From assembly GCA_016786885.1 (NCBI GenBank), contig JAEUVO010000008.1:42531-106530 (forward strand): a stretch of DNA of 64,000 bases, read 5' to 3'. The notes below the pieces were generated by a model. That model was not told where the DNA came from. It made no database searches and saw nothing but the letters and a program-made list of their open reading frames with translations. Below are positions 41,960 to 51,036 of the stretch, piece by piece. The stretch is from Chitinophagaceae bacterium. Lineage in GTDB: Bacteria > Bacteroidota > Bacteroidia > Chitinophagales > Chitinophagaceae. A program made the position numbers and the translations under genes. Each line of letters begins with the position of its first letter. The stretch's first letter is position 1.

Positions 41960-42835
41960 ATGAGGTCGCAATTATTTCTGATTATTACAATACTGCTTTA
42001 TACATTCAGCAGTTGCGAACCATCGCCAGTTGATCCGCCACCCGGAGGACCTGTAATTTTAAGAGACACTACGATCGTAAATATTCCTTACGGACCTGAT
42101 GCCAGTCAAAAACTGGATCTTGGCCTGCCTGCAAACAGAACTTCAAATACACCGCTTGTGGTAGTGGTACATGGCGGTGGCTGGGCCACTGGTGATAAAG
42201 GAGAGCTAAACTGGCTGCTCAACGGTTTAAAACAAAGAGGATTTACCGTCGCTAATATTAATTACAGACTCTCTCTTAATTCCACCGATAATTATAAAAT
42301 GCAGGTAGACGATCTGGATAGTGCCGTTCAATTTACCCTTCGGCAGGCAGTCCTGCATACTTTTAATGGGCAGAAATTATACATCACAGGACATAGTGCC
42401 GGTGGTCATCTTGCTCTTTGTTATGCCTATACAAGAAATGCGGCAGGTAAAGTAAAAGCGGCAGGTTCATTAGCAGGTCCCACAGATCTGTTTGCAATGT
42501 CATATTACAATTTCAATATTTATAACCCATTATTAAATCCCTACCTGGGAATGCCTTTAATACCTGTTACCTCTGCCTCTGAACAACGTTATAAAAACTG
42601 CAGCCCGCAGTACCAGGTAACTGCATCATCACCTGCAACTATTTTCTTTCATGGAGAACTTGATATTATTGTCAATCCTGATCAAAGCAGTGGCCTGTAT
42701 ACAAAACTGGGAACACTAAATGTTGACAGAAAGTTGATCAGTTATCCGCTTACTTTTCATGACTGGTGGGCAGATGGTGTAAAAGTGACAAATACGCTGG
42801 ACGAACTAAAAACATGGTTCAATAACCATCCTTAA
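41960..42835 (+). CDS. Alpha/beta-hydrolase lipoprotein (BD-FAE/HSL-like esterase)
   Basis: A 291-aa surface or periplasmic esterase. The N-terminus MRSQLFLIITILLYTFSSCEPS has a lipobox with Cys19. The fold shows VVVHGGGWATGDKG (oxyanion hole), GHSAGGHLALCYA (nucleophile Ser), FFHGELDIIVNPDQ (Asp region) and a late TFHDWW (His). Related in type to the N-terminal domain of the 838-2724 fusion. Substrate unknown. Confidence 0.85.
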   Translation: MRSQLFLIITILLYTFSSCEPSPVDPPPGGPVILRDTTIVNIPYGPDASQKLDLGLPANRTSNTPLVVVVHGGGWATGDKGELNWLLNGLKQRGFTVANINYRLSLNSTDNYKMQVDDLDSAVQFTLRQAVLHTFNGQKLYITGHSAGGHLALCYAYTRNAAGKVKAAGSLAGPTDLFAMSYYNFNIYNPLLNPYLGMPLIPVTSASEQRYKNCSPQYQVTASSPATIFFHGELDIIVNPDQSSGLYTKLGTLNVDRKLISYPLTFHDWWADGVKVTNTLDELKTWFNNHP

Positions 42836-42845
42836 AGGCCTATTA

Positions 42846-43496
42846 TCAAACGATCTTTCCGTCTTTCATATGCAGCAGCCTGTCACTAAGCTGTGCTAAT
42901 TCCTCATTGTGTGTAACGATCAGGAATGTTTGGTTGAACTTATTCCGAAGATCAAAAAAAAGCTGGTGCAATTCTTTTGCATTAGCAGAGTCAAGGTTAC
43001 CTGTAGGCTCATCCGCAAAAATGATATCCGGTTTATTGATCAATGCCCGGGCTACGGCCACTCGTTGCTGTTCGCCGCCTGATAATTGATTAGGCTTATT
43101 CTCCATACGTTGAGATAAACCCAGCATAGTCAGTAATCTCTCCGCCTCGGTTTTTACCTCTGCTTTCTTTCTGCCGGCCAGCCAACCGGGGATACAAACA
43201 TTTTCCAATGCGGTAAATTCAGGCAGCAGATGGTGAAACTGAAAAACAAAACCAATGTGTTTATTCCTGAAAGCAGCCAGTTTTTTTCCGGTTAATGTAC
43301 TGATTACAGTATTATTCATACTTACCTCACCCATATCTGCCCTGTCCAGTGTACCCAGAATGTGTAAGAGTGTACTTTTCCCGGAACCGGAAGGCCCAAC
43401 AATAGAAACCACTTCGCCCTTGCTGATCTGCACTTCAACTCCTTTCAGCACTTCCACTGTTCCGTATCGTTTATAAATATTTTTCCCCGTAATCAT
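42846..43496 (-). CDS. LolD-like ABC transporter ATP-binding protein
   Basis: A 216-aa ATPase: Walker [41 protein letters not shown] and [10 protein letters not shown]. The [14 protein letters not shown] block is typical of LolD, which powers release of lipoproteins from the inner membrane. The LolC/E-type permease is not in the window. ATG at 43496 chosen over a longer frame without family similarity. Confidence 0.9.
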   Translation of the reverse strand: MITGKNIYKRYGTVEVLKGVEVQISKGEVVSIVGPSGSGKSTLLHILGTLDRADMGEVSMNNTVISTLTGKKLAAFRNKHIGFVFQFHHLLPEFTALENVCIPGWLAGRKKAEVKTEAERLLTMLGLSQRMENKPNQLSGGEQQRVAVARALINKPDIIFADEPTGNLDSANAKELHQLFFDLRNKFNQTFLIVTHNEELAQLSDRLLHMKDGKIV

Positions 43497-43595
43497 CACC
43501 CAAATATCTGCAAATAGAACCCCACGGCAAAACCGCAATTGTGATACTCAGGCATTTTTTAAGAAATCCTTCAAAAAACCGTGTACAACTAAGGA

Positions 43596-43626
43596 TTTGG
43601 AAAATTCGTTAATACAACTACATTTG
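43596..43626 (+). promoter_or_regulatory. Consensus Bacteroidota promoter of the DUF2795 gene
   Basis: TTTG (43596-43599), 19-base spacer, TACATTTG (43619-43626): both elements match the consensus TTTG/TAnnTTTG. The 5' leader to the ATG at 43704 is about 70 bases. Confidence 0.7.
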
Positions 43627-43703
43627 CGGAAAATTAGGGGGTACACAGATAGCAACGGAGTACCAAAAAACCTTATTCAAAAAAACAAAAACCCTGAGAA
43701 AAG

Positions 43704-43925
43704 ATGTTTTGGACTTTAGAATTAGCCTCGTACCTGGAAGATGCACCATGGCCGGCCACCAAAGATGAGCTGATAGATTATTCCATCCGTTCAGGCGCCC
43801 CCATTGAAGTGGTAGAAAACCTGCAGGAGCTGGAAGATGAAGGTGATGTATATGAGACCATTGAAGACATCTGGCCTGATTATCCTACACAGGATGATTT
43901 CCTGTTTAATGAGGACGAATACTAA
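43704..43925 (+). CDS. DUF2795-like small acidic protein
   Basis: A 73-aa protein with the DUF2795 core WTLELASYLEDAPWPATKDELIDYSIRSGAPIEVVENLQELEDEGDVYETIEDIWPDYP and an acidic tail. The family is common in Bacteroidota and of unknown function. It has the best promoter in the window and a long leader, suggesting high expression. It converges on the secreted protein gene with a 7-bp gap. Confidence 0.85.
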   Translation: MFWTLELASYLEDAPWPATKDELIDYSIRSGAPIEVVENLQELEDEGDVYETIEDIWPDYPTQDDFLFNEDEY

Positions 43926-43932
43926 TCCTCCG

Positions 43933-44976
43933 TTAATTACTTTTCTCAACAGTTTTTCCTAGAGTTTCAAAGTCTTTCTCAGTTGGCCTGTACTTCAGTC
44001 GTGTAACTTCCTTGTACACTACATTACCTGTATGGCCATTTATCACACTGACAATCTTGTTGGCTGAACACTGTATATAACTATAGTAGTAAAAGTCTTT
44101 ATTTGCCTGTAATATTTTATTGTTTAACTCTTCCCTGCTGACCAATTTTATTTTGTACGGATAAGCAGCTATCATATCCTCCACGTATTTCACGGTAATT
44201 TTATATGGCTTTGATTCATGATCCAGGCTTTCCATTGTCAACCCATCTTCTCCATACCAATAATTTGGAACATACAAAGTGTCTTGCTTGAGTTTTGTAA
44301 TTTCAGCGGCAGAGCTGTTTTCTTCCAGCAACTTGGAGGACTTACCCTCACCAAGCTGGCTGCTCACATACTGTATCATATTCTTGATGTTCCCGGGGTT
44401 TCCATTCAGGTACACATATTTAAAATCGACATCGGCCAGATCATAGGTTGACTCTTTTTTGTAAAGAATGCCGGATTTTTTCAGATCTTTCTTAAATGCT
44501 TTTTCTACTTCATCCTGTCCGCCGTAAGTAATGGTCTTTAAATATAATTCGGCCCTTGCCACCATATCCAGTTCATTTTTTGATGAAGGGCCGGGATTAT
44601 TGGAGGCTTCAAGACTGAGGTAATAATAGTCGTTACTGAAAGTTGTGCCCTTGTAATCACGTTGACCCGCCCAATAGCCTCTTATATACTGTGTTGTTTT
44701 TGACAAAGAGGATACCCGTAGAAACAGGTTGCCGGGAATAATTAGGCTTGCGTCTGGTTGGCCGTAAGCAAAAACCACTTGGCAAAGCTTCCAGTTTTCC
44801 CGTACGATATTCATGATTTTTTTGGAATGGGGCTTGCTGGTATCACCCATATACACATACAGTTTATTGTACTTGACTGCCGGGTACCATTTTGGAGTTG
44901 TGATCTCAAACTGGGCGTCGGTTTTTTTAGAAAAAAGAAATGCCAGTAACAAAAGGATGCTTATGTTTTTTCTCAT
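43933..44976 (-). CDS. Secreted hypothetical protein
   Basis: A 347-aa protein with a signal peptide (MRKNISILLLLAFLFSKKTDAQ). The rest is not recognised: mixed alpha/beta, no Cys pattern, Tyr- and Lys-rich. The ATG at 44976 is 16 bp after the fabI stop; a TTG at 45015 would overlap fabI and put the signal peptide internally, so it is rejected. Same strand as fabI, possibly co-transcribed. Confidence 0.75.
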   Translation of the reverse strand: MRKNISILLLLAFLFSKKTDAQFEITTPKWYPAVKYNKLYVYMGDTSKPHSKKIMNIVRENWKLCQVVFAYGQPDASLIIPGNLFLRVSSLSKTTQYIRGYWAGQRDYKGTTFSNDYYYLSLEASNNPGPSSKNELDMVARAELYLKTITYGGQDEVEKAFKKDLKKSGILYKKESTYDLADVDFKYVYLNGNPGNIKNMIQYVSSQLGEGKSSKLLEENSSAAEITKLKQDTLYVPNYWYGEDGLTMESLDHESKPYKITVKYVEDMIAAYPYKIKLVSREELNNKILQANKDFYYYSYIQCSANKIVSVINGHTGNVVYKEVTRLKYRPTEKDFETLGKTVEKSN

Positions 44977-44992
44977 ATACACTGATTTTAGG

Positions 44993-45811
44993 TTACGGAT
45001 TTCCCATTTTTTCAATTACAGCTTGTGTAACGCCGGTAAAACTGAATCCGCCATCGTGAAATAAATTCTGCATAGTAACATAGCGGGTCATATCGCTGAA
45101 CATAACCACACAATAGTTAGCACAATCTTCGCCTGATGCATTACCAAGGGGACTCATGGCTTCTGCATAATTGATAAATCCGTCAAACCCTTTTACCCCG
45201 CTACCGGCCGTTGTTCTTGTGGGTGATTGAGAAATAGTATTCACCCTCACTTTCTTTTTATCTCCATAATAATACCCGAACATCCTTGTAACACTTTCCA
45301 GCAACGCCTTGGCATCAGCCATTTCATTATAATCCGGAAACACCCTTTGCGCAGCGATATATGTAAGCCCCACCACGCTGCCCCATTCGTTCAACGCATC
45401 CATATCCCAGGCTGTGCGTAAAACTTTATGAAGACTGGTGGCAGAAATATCCATGGTTTTTTGATTCCAGTCATAATTCATTTCTGTATAGTGTTTCCCC
45501 TTCCGGACATTCAGGCTCATGCCGATAGAATGCAGGATAAAATCAATTTTGCCGCCAAAATGTTCCATTGATTTTTCAAAAAGGTTCTTCAGGTCATCCA
45601 TACTGGTCACATCTGCACCGATAACAGGGGCATTGCCGCATTGTTCTGCCAGCTTATTGATTTCGCCCATCCGCAAGGCAACAGGCGCATTGGTCAGAAC
45701 GATCTGTGCCCCCTCCTGATGACAACGCAGTGCTGTTTTCCATGCAATTGATTTTTCATCCAGTGCGCCGAAGATGATTCCTTTTTTTCCTTTTAAAAGA
45801 TTATATGCCAT
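44993..45811 (-). CDS. fabI: Enoyl-ACP reductase (NADH)
   Basis: Reduces enoyl-ACP in the last step of fatty-acid elongation. 272 aa with the altered Rossmann motif GIIFGALDEKSIAW, LHSIGMSLN and the catalytic LTYIAAQRVFPDYNEMADAKALLE (Tyr-x6-Lys type). ISQSPTRTTAGSG follows. Strong family match. Confidence 0.95.
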   Translation of the reverse strand: MAYNLLKGKKGIIFGALDEKSIAWKTALRCHQEGAQIVLTNAPVALRMGEINKLAEQCGNAPVIGADVTSMDDLKNLFEKSMEHFGGKIDFILHSIGMSLNVRKGKHYTEMNYDWNQKTMDISATSLHKVLRTAWDMDALNEWGSVVGLTYIAAQRVFPDYNEMADAKALLESVTRMFGYYYGDKKKVRVNTISQSPTRTTAGSGVKGFDGFINYAEAMSPLGNASGEDCANYCVVMFSDMTRYVTMQNLFHDGGFSFTGVTQAVIEKMGNP

Positions 45812-45849
45812 GACAGTTGTTTTTGTGGCGGTAAAAATAAGAGATATTT

Positions 45850-46062
45850 CTAAGCTGCCGGAAACAGCATCTTAATAATAAAAACAAGCAGAAATGTATA
45901 CGTAAAGATCAGTGCCAAAACAGCACACAGGTAAAACAAAAAATTTCGCATCGATTCCTTTGGCTTCATCACCTGTTGCAGGTATTTATAAATCATATAC
46001 ACAGGTATAAGTGACAGAACGATTATACCAAGAATGAGTATAGCTTTTAGTTTCAATTGCAA
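45850..46062 (-). CDS. Small two-helix membrane protein
   Basis: About 70 aa, with membrane segments AILILGIIVLSLIPVYMIYKY and NFLFYLCAVLALIFTYTFLLVFII separated by a charged loop (MKPKESMRN). No ATG is available; TTG at 46062 or 46056 must serve. Lies between fabI and the divergent ketoacyl synthase gene. Function unknown. Confidence 0.65.
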   Translation of the reverse strand: MQLKLKAILILGIIVLSLIPVYMIYKYLQQVMKPKESMRNFLFYLCAVLALIFTYTFLLVFIIKMLFPAA

Positions 46063-46204
46063 CGGTTTTTATTTCCCAAATGACAGTTGCAATATAAGAT
46101 TGTTGCTTTTATGATGAAAATCATTGACCGGTTTGAATTCGCTACTTAATACTCCCCTACCTTTACCATATATCCCACTCAATTTTTATGCTTCAGTTTA
46201 TACT

Positions 46205-47281
46205 ATGAATGTAAGGACAATATTAACCGGAACCGGCTGCTATATACCCCCTGTCGTAAAAACAAACAAGGATTTTGCCTCACAGGAGTTTTATGGAGAA
46301 GATACTCACCGGATCACTACTCCAACAGAAGAAATCGTAGAAAAATTCCAGGGAATAACCGGTATTGAAGAAAGACGATATGTACCCGATGATATGAACT
46401 CTTCTGATATGGCTGTTATCGCCTCTAGGTTAGCCATTGCTGAAAGCGGTATCAATCCCGAAGAATTAGACCAGATCATTTTGGCCCACAACTTTGGCAA
46501 TGTTATCAAGCATACCATTCAGACTGATGTACTGCCGGCACTTGCCTCAAGGGTAAAACATAGTTTAGGTATCAGGAATCCTAATTGTGTAGCGTATGAC
46601 ATTTTGTTTGGTTGCCCCGGATGGGTACAGGGTATCATTCAGGCAGATGCCTATATAAAAGCAGGTATTGCTAAAAAAATACTTGTGATAGGAACTGAAA
46701 CATTAAGCCGTGTACTTGATAATTATGATCGAGACAGCATGATATTCTCTGATGGCGCCGGTGCATCCATAGTAGAAGCAAGACCGGCTTCCGAAACAAA
46801 CAGCGGCATTCTTTCATCAAGTGTACAAAGCCATTGCCTGGATGAGGCCTATTATTTATACCTGGGAAAAAGTAACTATCCTGGTGCTGACCCAAAGATC
46901 CGGTATATCAAGATGAAGGGTCGCAAAGTATATGAGTATGCTATGCAACATGTACCGGCAGCTATGAAAGACTGTCTTGACAAAGCAGGTATACCAATCA
47001 GTGAACTCAAAAAAGTTTTCATCCACCAGGCTAATGAAAAAATGGATGAAGGTATTATCCGTCGTTTATTCAAGTTGTATAACATCAAAGATATCCCTGA
47101 ACATATTATGCCTATGAGTATCCATAAACTGGGTAATAGTTCAGTAGCTACCATTCCCACCCTCTTTGATATGGTCAAAAAAGGGTTATGGGATAAACAT
47201 GAATTGCAGACCGGAGATGTTATTATGTTTGCCTCCGTTGGAGCTGGCATGAATATCAATGCAGTTTGCTACCGCATGTAA
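46205..47281 (+). CDS. 3-oxoacyl-ACP synthase III family protein
   Basis: A 358-aa thiolase-fold ketosynthase. Catalytic triad: Cys137 in LFGCPGWVQG, His in VFIHQANEKMDEGI, Asn in HKLGNSSVATIP. It could start fatty-acid synthesis (FabH) or serve a specialised lipid such as a flexirubin-type product; opposition to fabI across the gap favours fatty-acid synthesis. The ATG at 46205 gives the standard start (MNVRTILTGTGCYIPP); a TTG at 46124 is rejected. Confidence 0.9.
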   Translation: MNVRTILTGTGCYIPPVVKTNKDFASQEFYGEDTHRITTPTEEIVEKFQGITGIEERRYVPDDMNSSDMAVIASRLAIAESGINPEELDQIILAHNFGNVIKHTIQTDVLPALASRVKHSLGIRNPNCVAYDILFGCPGWVQGIIQADAYIKAGIAKKILVIGTETLSRVLDNYDRDSMIFSDGAGASIVEARPASETNSGILSSSVQSHCLDEAYYLYLGKSNYPGADPKIRYIKMKGRKVYEYAMQHVPAAMKDCLDKAGIPISELKKVFIHQANEKMDEGIIRRLFKLYNIKDIPEHIMPMSIHKLGNSSVATIPTLFDMVKKGLWDKHELQTGDVIMFASVGAGMNINAVCYRM

Positions 47282-47346
47282 TGCCCGGCAGCAGCCACTT
47301 CCTCTCTTTCCTTTATCTTCGCAGCAATTAAAAGAAGCAAGCGAAC

Positions 47347-49773
47347 ATGACGATTTCTTACAAATGGCTGAGTGAGTATTTACCTGTAACTGTTGACCCT
47401 GAAAGATTGAGCCGCATCCTTACTTCGATAGGCCTGGAAGTAGAAAGTATGCACAAATATGAAGAAGTAAAGGGAGGATTGCAGGGCTTATTGATCGGAG
47501 AAGTATTGAGTACTGAAAAACATCCTAATGCCGATAAACTTACACTTACGAAAGTAAATGTGGGTAACGGCGAGCCATTACAAATTGTTTGTGGGGCGCC
47601 TAATGTAGCTGCCGGACAAAAAGTAGTAATAGCTACTGCAGGTACAACTATCTATCCAACTACAGGCGACCCGCTGACAATGAAAGTTGCCAAAATCCGC
47701 AATGCTGAGAGCCATGGAATGATATGTGCAGAAGATGAGATAGGACTGGGGTCTTCTCATGCCGGTATCATGGTATTGCCCGCTGATACAAAGATTGGTA
47801 TGCCAGCTGCTGATTATTTCCAACCATATGAGGATATAGTATATGAAATAGGACTCACCCCCAACCGTATGGATGCCATGAGCCATTGGGGTGTGGCCAG
47901 GGATGTGTGTGCTTATTTAAATCACCACGACAAAAAAGACCTGAAACCAAAACTGCCAACCAGTAATAGTTTTAAGGTTGATAATACTTCCTTTACTATC
48001 GATGTAAAGGTTGAAAATTTCAAAGCCTGTTCCCGTTATTCGGGAGTAAGTATCGATAATGTAACGATCAAAGAATCCCCAAAATGGCTGCAACAAAAAT
48101 TGAAAGCTATTGGACAGCGGCCAATCAATAATATTGTTGATATTACCAATTTCATTCAGCATGAAACAGGTCAGCCTTTGCATGCGTTTGATGCAGATGC
48201 AATTGCCGGAAGAAAGGTGATCGTAAAGAACCTGCCGGAGGGAACTCTTTTCGTTACACTGGATGAAAAAGATAGAAAGCTGAGTGCTGAAGACCTCATG
48301 ATCTGTGATGAGTCAGGCGGTATTTGTATTGCCGGTGTTTTTGGAGGATTGCATAGTGGCGTCACTGAAAAAACAAGCAGCATTTTCCTGGAGAGTGCTT
48401 TTTTTGATGGCATTACTTTGCGTAAAACATCGTTCAGGCACGGGCTTCGTACCGATGCCGCCAGCCGGTTTGAAAAAGGCACTGATATTTCTGCTACTGT
48501 TAACGTACTCAAACGGGCTGCTAACCTTATAAAAGAGATTTGTGGTGGTGAGATCGCTTCCGAGATAGTTGATGTGTACCCGGAGAAAAAGGATAAAAGA
48601 GAAGTAGCTGTTAAATGGCATTATATCAAAAAATTGAGTGGCAAGAATTATCATCCGGATGCAATAAAAGATATACTCAACAGTCTTGGTTTCGAAATAA
48701 TCAAAGAGGGTATCGATGAATTGAGAATAGCTGTACCCTATCATAAACCTGATATCAGCCTGCCTGCTGATATTGTAGAAGAGGTCGTACGAATTGACGG
48801 GCTTGATAATATTGAAATACCTGAAGCCATTACTATCACCCCGGCAGTGGAAGAGAATTATGCCAAAGAAGTATACCGGGAAAAAATAGCCAATCAACTG
48901 GCGGGGCTGGGTTTTAATGAAATGATGACCAATTCCATCACTAATGCCGCCTATTATTCAGAAGATGAAGTGCAAAGTATGGTGACAATGAAGAATAGCC
49001 TCAGTGCAGAACTAAACATTCTTCGTAACTCACTTTTTGAAACCGCTCTTGAAGTGGTAGCACACAACCTCAATCACAAAAATAATTCGCTTCGTTTATT
49101 TGAGTTTGGAAAAGCGTACAGCACATCCGGGCCGGGCATATATGCCGAAAACGAAGGGCTTTGCATAGTTATATCGGGCAATAAAAATGCTGACAGCTGG
49201 AAGCAGAAAGCTGCATCTTCCGATTTCTTCCTGCTCAAGGGAGCTGTGGATACAATACTGAGATCACTTGGCATAGTAGCTTATTCAACGGAAATACTGC
49301 AGGTACCAAAACTGGATAATCATATTGTCTACAAATCAGGCGGCCTGATTATTGCGGGAGCCGGCGAAGCAAAAAAAGCGATACTGGATAAATTCGGGAT
49401 CAAGCAACCAGTATTTTTTGCAGGACTCAACTGGCAGTTATTGTCTGAACTGGCGGCAAAGCAAACAACCATTATACGGGAGATACCTAAGTACCCGGCT
49501 GTACAAAGAGACCTGGCCATGATCGTTGCTAAGGATCTGGCATGGGAGAAAGTACAGCAATCCGTGCAAAACATTAAGCTAAATAAACTGCAGGACATTA
49601 AACTCTTTGATATATTCGAAAGTGAGAAACTCGGTGCCGGGAAGAAATCAGTGGCTATTAACTTTACATTCCTTGATGAAGAAAAAACCCTGACAGATAA
49701 AGAGATCGATGGGTGGATGAATAAAATAATGTCAACCCTGGAAAAAGATTTACAGGCGGAGATCAGAAAATGA
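47347..49773 (+). CDS. pheT: Phenylalanyl-tRNA synthetase beta subunit
   Basis: The 808-aa beta chain of PheRS. Order of domains: tRNA-binding OB fold (EVLSTEKHPNADKLTLTKVNVG, about 57-80), B3/4 editing domain, B5 (about 400-470), the catalytic-like core, and the C-terminal FDX-ACB anticodon-binding domain (YPAVQRDLAMIVAKDLAWEKV onward). A TATCTTCG -7 box is at 47314-47321. The stop overlaps the next gene (ATGA). Confidence 0.97.
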   Translation: MTISYKWLSEYLPVTVDPERLSRILTSIGLEVESMHKYEEVKGGLQGLLIGEVLSTEKHPNADKLTLTKVNVGNGEPLQIVCGAPNVAAGQKVVIATAGTTIYPTTGDPLTMKVAKIRNAESHGMICAEDEIGLGSSHAGIMVLPADTKIGMPAADYFQPYEDIVYEIGLTPNRMDAMSHWGVARDVCAYLNHHDKKDLKPKLPTSNSFKVDNTSFTIDVKVENFKACSRYSGVSIDNVTIKESPKWLQQKLKAIGQRPINNIVDITNFIQHETGQPLHAFDADAIAGRKVIVKNLPEGTLFVTLDEKDRKLSAEDLMICDESGGICIAGVFGGLHSGVTEKTSSIFLESAFFDGITLRKTSFRHGLRTDAASRFEKGTDISATVNVLKRAANLIKEICGGEIASEIVDVYPEKKDKREVAVKWHYIKKLSGKNYHPDAIKDILNSLGFEIIKEGIDELRIAVPYHKPDISLPADIVEEVVRIDGLDNIEIPEAITITPAVEENYAKEVYREKIANQLAGLGFNEMMTNSITNAAYYSEDEVQSMVTMKNSLSAELNILRNSLFETALEVVAHNLNHKNNSLRLFEFGKAYSTSGPGIYAENEGLCIVISGNKNADSWKQKAASSDFFLLKGAVDTILRSLGIVAYSTEILQVPKLDNHIVYKSGGLIIAGAGEAKKAILDKFGIKQPVFFAGLNWQLLSELAAKQTTIIREIPKYPAVQRDLAMIVAKDLAWEKVQQSVQNIKLNKLQDIKLFDIFESEKLGAGKKSVAINFTFLDEEKTLTDKEIDGWMNKIMSTLEKDLQAEIRK

Positions 49774-50057
49774 GTACTACAGAGCAACATCTGAAACGAA
49801 TACAGGATAAACTTCAATTACTATTGAAGCAGCATGCTGCATTGCAAAAAGAAAACAGCAGATTACATGAGGAACTGAAAACTGCTAACCAGAGAACCTC
49901 GGTGCAACAGAAGAATGTGGAAGAGTTGAAACAACAGGTAAGTGTACTAAAACTAAATACTGGTGAAATGAGTGAAGTTGATAAAAAAGAGTTTGAAAAA
50001 AGAATAAATAATTACCTGAAAGAAATTGACCGTTGTATCGCTTTGCTCGGTGAGTAG
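49770..50057 (+). CDS. Coiled-coil protein downstream of pheT
   Basis: A 95-aa protein that is almost entirely a coiled coil (LKRIQDKLQLLLKQHAALQKENSRLHEELKTANQ...VEELKQQVSVLKL), with a short C-terminal helix. It overlaps pheT by 4 bp and stands before zapA. Position and shape suggest a ZapB-like division accessory protein, by analogy only. Confidence 0.8.
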   Translation: MSTTEQHLKRIQDKLQLLLKQHAALQKENSRLHEELKTANQRTSVQQKNVEELKQQVSVLKLNTGEMSEVDKKEFEKRINNYLKEIDRCIALLGE

Positions 50058-50312
50058 CTATACCCGCTTAACCAGGTTCATTTTCATTTCATCACCGCCC
50101 TGCGAAAGCTCCAATGTATACCTGCCATAAGGCAGATCATTTAACCCGGCCCATGTAAGTTCTTCTTTTTCTTTGGCAATGTTTTTTTCCAGGGTACGAC
50201 AGACACAGCCAGTATCGTCTTTTAAAACACCACGCAGATGGTTACCCTTGGGAGCAGTAAGTTGCAGTTGCAATGCATCAATAAAGTTTGATGACTTGAT
50301 TGTAGCGAACAT
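50058..50312 (-). CDS. Hypothetical protein with beta-sandwich-like C-terminus
   Basis: An 84-aa protein without signal peptide. The pattern GVLKDDTGCVCRTLEKNIAKEKEELTWAGLNDLPYGRYTLELSQGG recalls the Ig-like strand pattern of FlgD or type IX sorting domains, but it is too short and intracellular as read. Convergent with the coiled-coil gene without any gap. Confidence 0.55.
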   Translation of the reverse strand: MFATIKSSNFIDALQLQLTAPKGNHLRGVLKDDTGCVCRTLEKNIAKEKEELTWAGLNDLPYGRYTLELSQGGDEMKMNLVKRV

Positions 50313-50442
50313 AAAGGCAAACGTTTTTTGATAAAAGCGTTTCCCACAGTGTGGACCTTAACTTCCTAGCTTTCAACGTGTAAATGGATTTCCTGTAAAG
50401 AGGCATCTAAGCTAATAAATGAATTTTGAAAATACAAGTTTT

Positions 50443-50736
50443 ATGAGTGAATTAATTGCAATCTCCGCCCTGATAGGCGACAGAACCTACCGGATAAAGA
50501 TCGACCCGAAGGATGAAGAAGTGGTAAGAAAGACCCTAAAGACCATTAATGATAAGATCATTGAGTTCAAAACACAGTTTGCCGGCAAGGATATGCAGGA
50601 CTATATCGCTATGGTAATGATCTGGTACGCTACTGACCAGCAGACTGAAAAAAAGGCGGGAACAGATAGTGAAAACGTTACTGAAAAATTGAACGTTATT
50701 GAAAAACTGCTTGATAGCCAGTTAAATGAAAAATAA
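50443..50736 (+). CDS. zapA: Cell division protein ZapA
   Basis: Promotes FtsZ filament bundling at mid-cell. 97 aa with the family start ISALIGDRTYRIKIDPKDEEVVRKTLKTINDKIIEFK and a C-terminal coiled coil. The ATG at 50443 gives the usual N-terminus; the ATG at 50419 would add eight residues. Part of the conserved pheT-zapA-rny order. Confidence 0.88.
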   Translation: MSELIAISALIGDRTYRIKIDPKDEEVVRKTLKTINDKIIEFKTQFAGKDMQDYIAMVMIWYATDQQTEKKAGTDSENVTEKLNVIEKLLDSQLNEK

Positions 50737-51036
50737 GGACTCCTTGTAAAGCCTTATTAGTAGTAAGTAGCAATTGCTGAAACATCTAAACCCTTTTTCC
50801 TTCACCGGCCTTGCTTACCCTGGCCTTAAGCTCTTCTCCTCTCACATTCCTTGCAATATCTTTCCTTCCGGATCTATCAGCAGGTATGGTATAAAAGGAA
50901 CTGCAATTCCTGATTTCGCCCATTAAGCCCTGTTTTGTATCTTCGTTGATTACATAAACTTCTGTAATCCTGACAGATGCAGGTATGAAGTTTATATTAA
51001 AAAATAGCATTGTGCAACAATTAAACAAAAACATTC
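50737..51036. other. zapA-rny gap: structured region, possible small RNA or small minus-strand gene
   Basis: This 300-bp gap is not empty. On + there is a perfect 9-bp inverted repeat ATAAACTTC (50954-50962) / GAAGTTTAT (50987-50995) enclosing CCTG...CAGG, and weaker pairings further left. On the minus strand a frame with an ATG at 51010 and stop at 50786 encodes 74 host-like residues (ASVRITEVYVINEDTKQ...). A promoter-like TTTG-19-TATTTTTT on the minus strand overlaps that ATG. 6S RNA lies next to zapA in many bacteria, so this was considered; the sequence alone does not decide. Confidence 0.35.
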
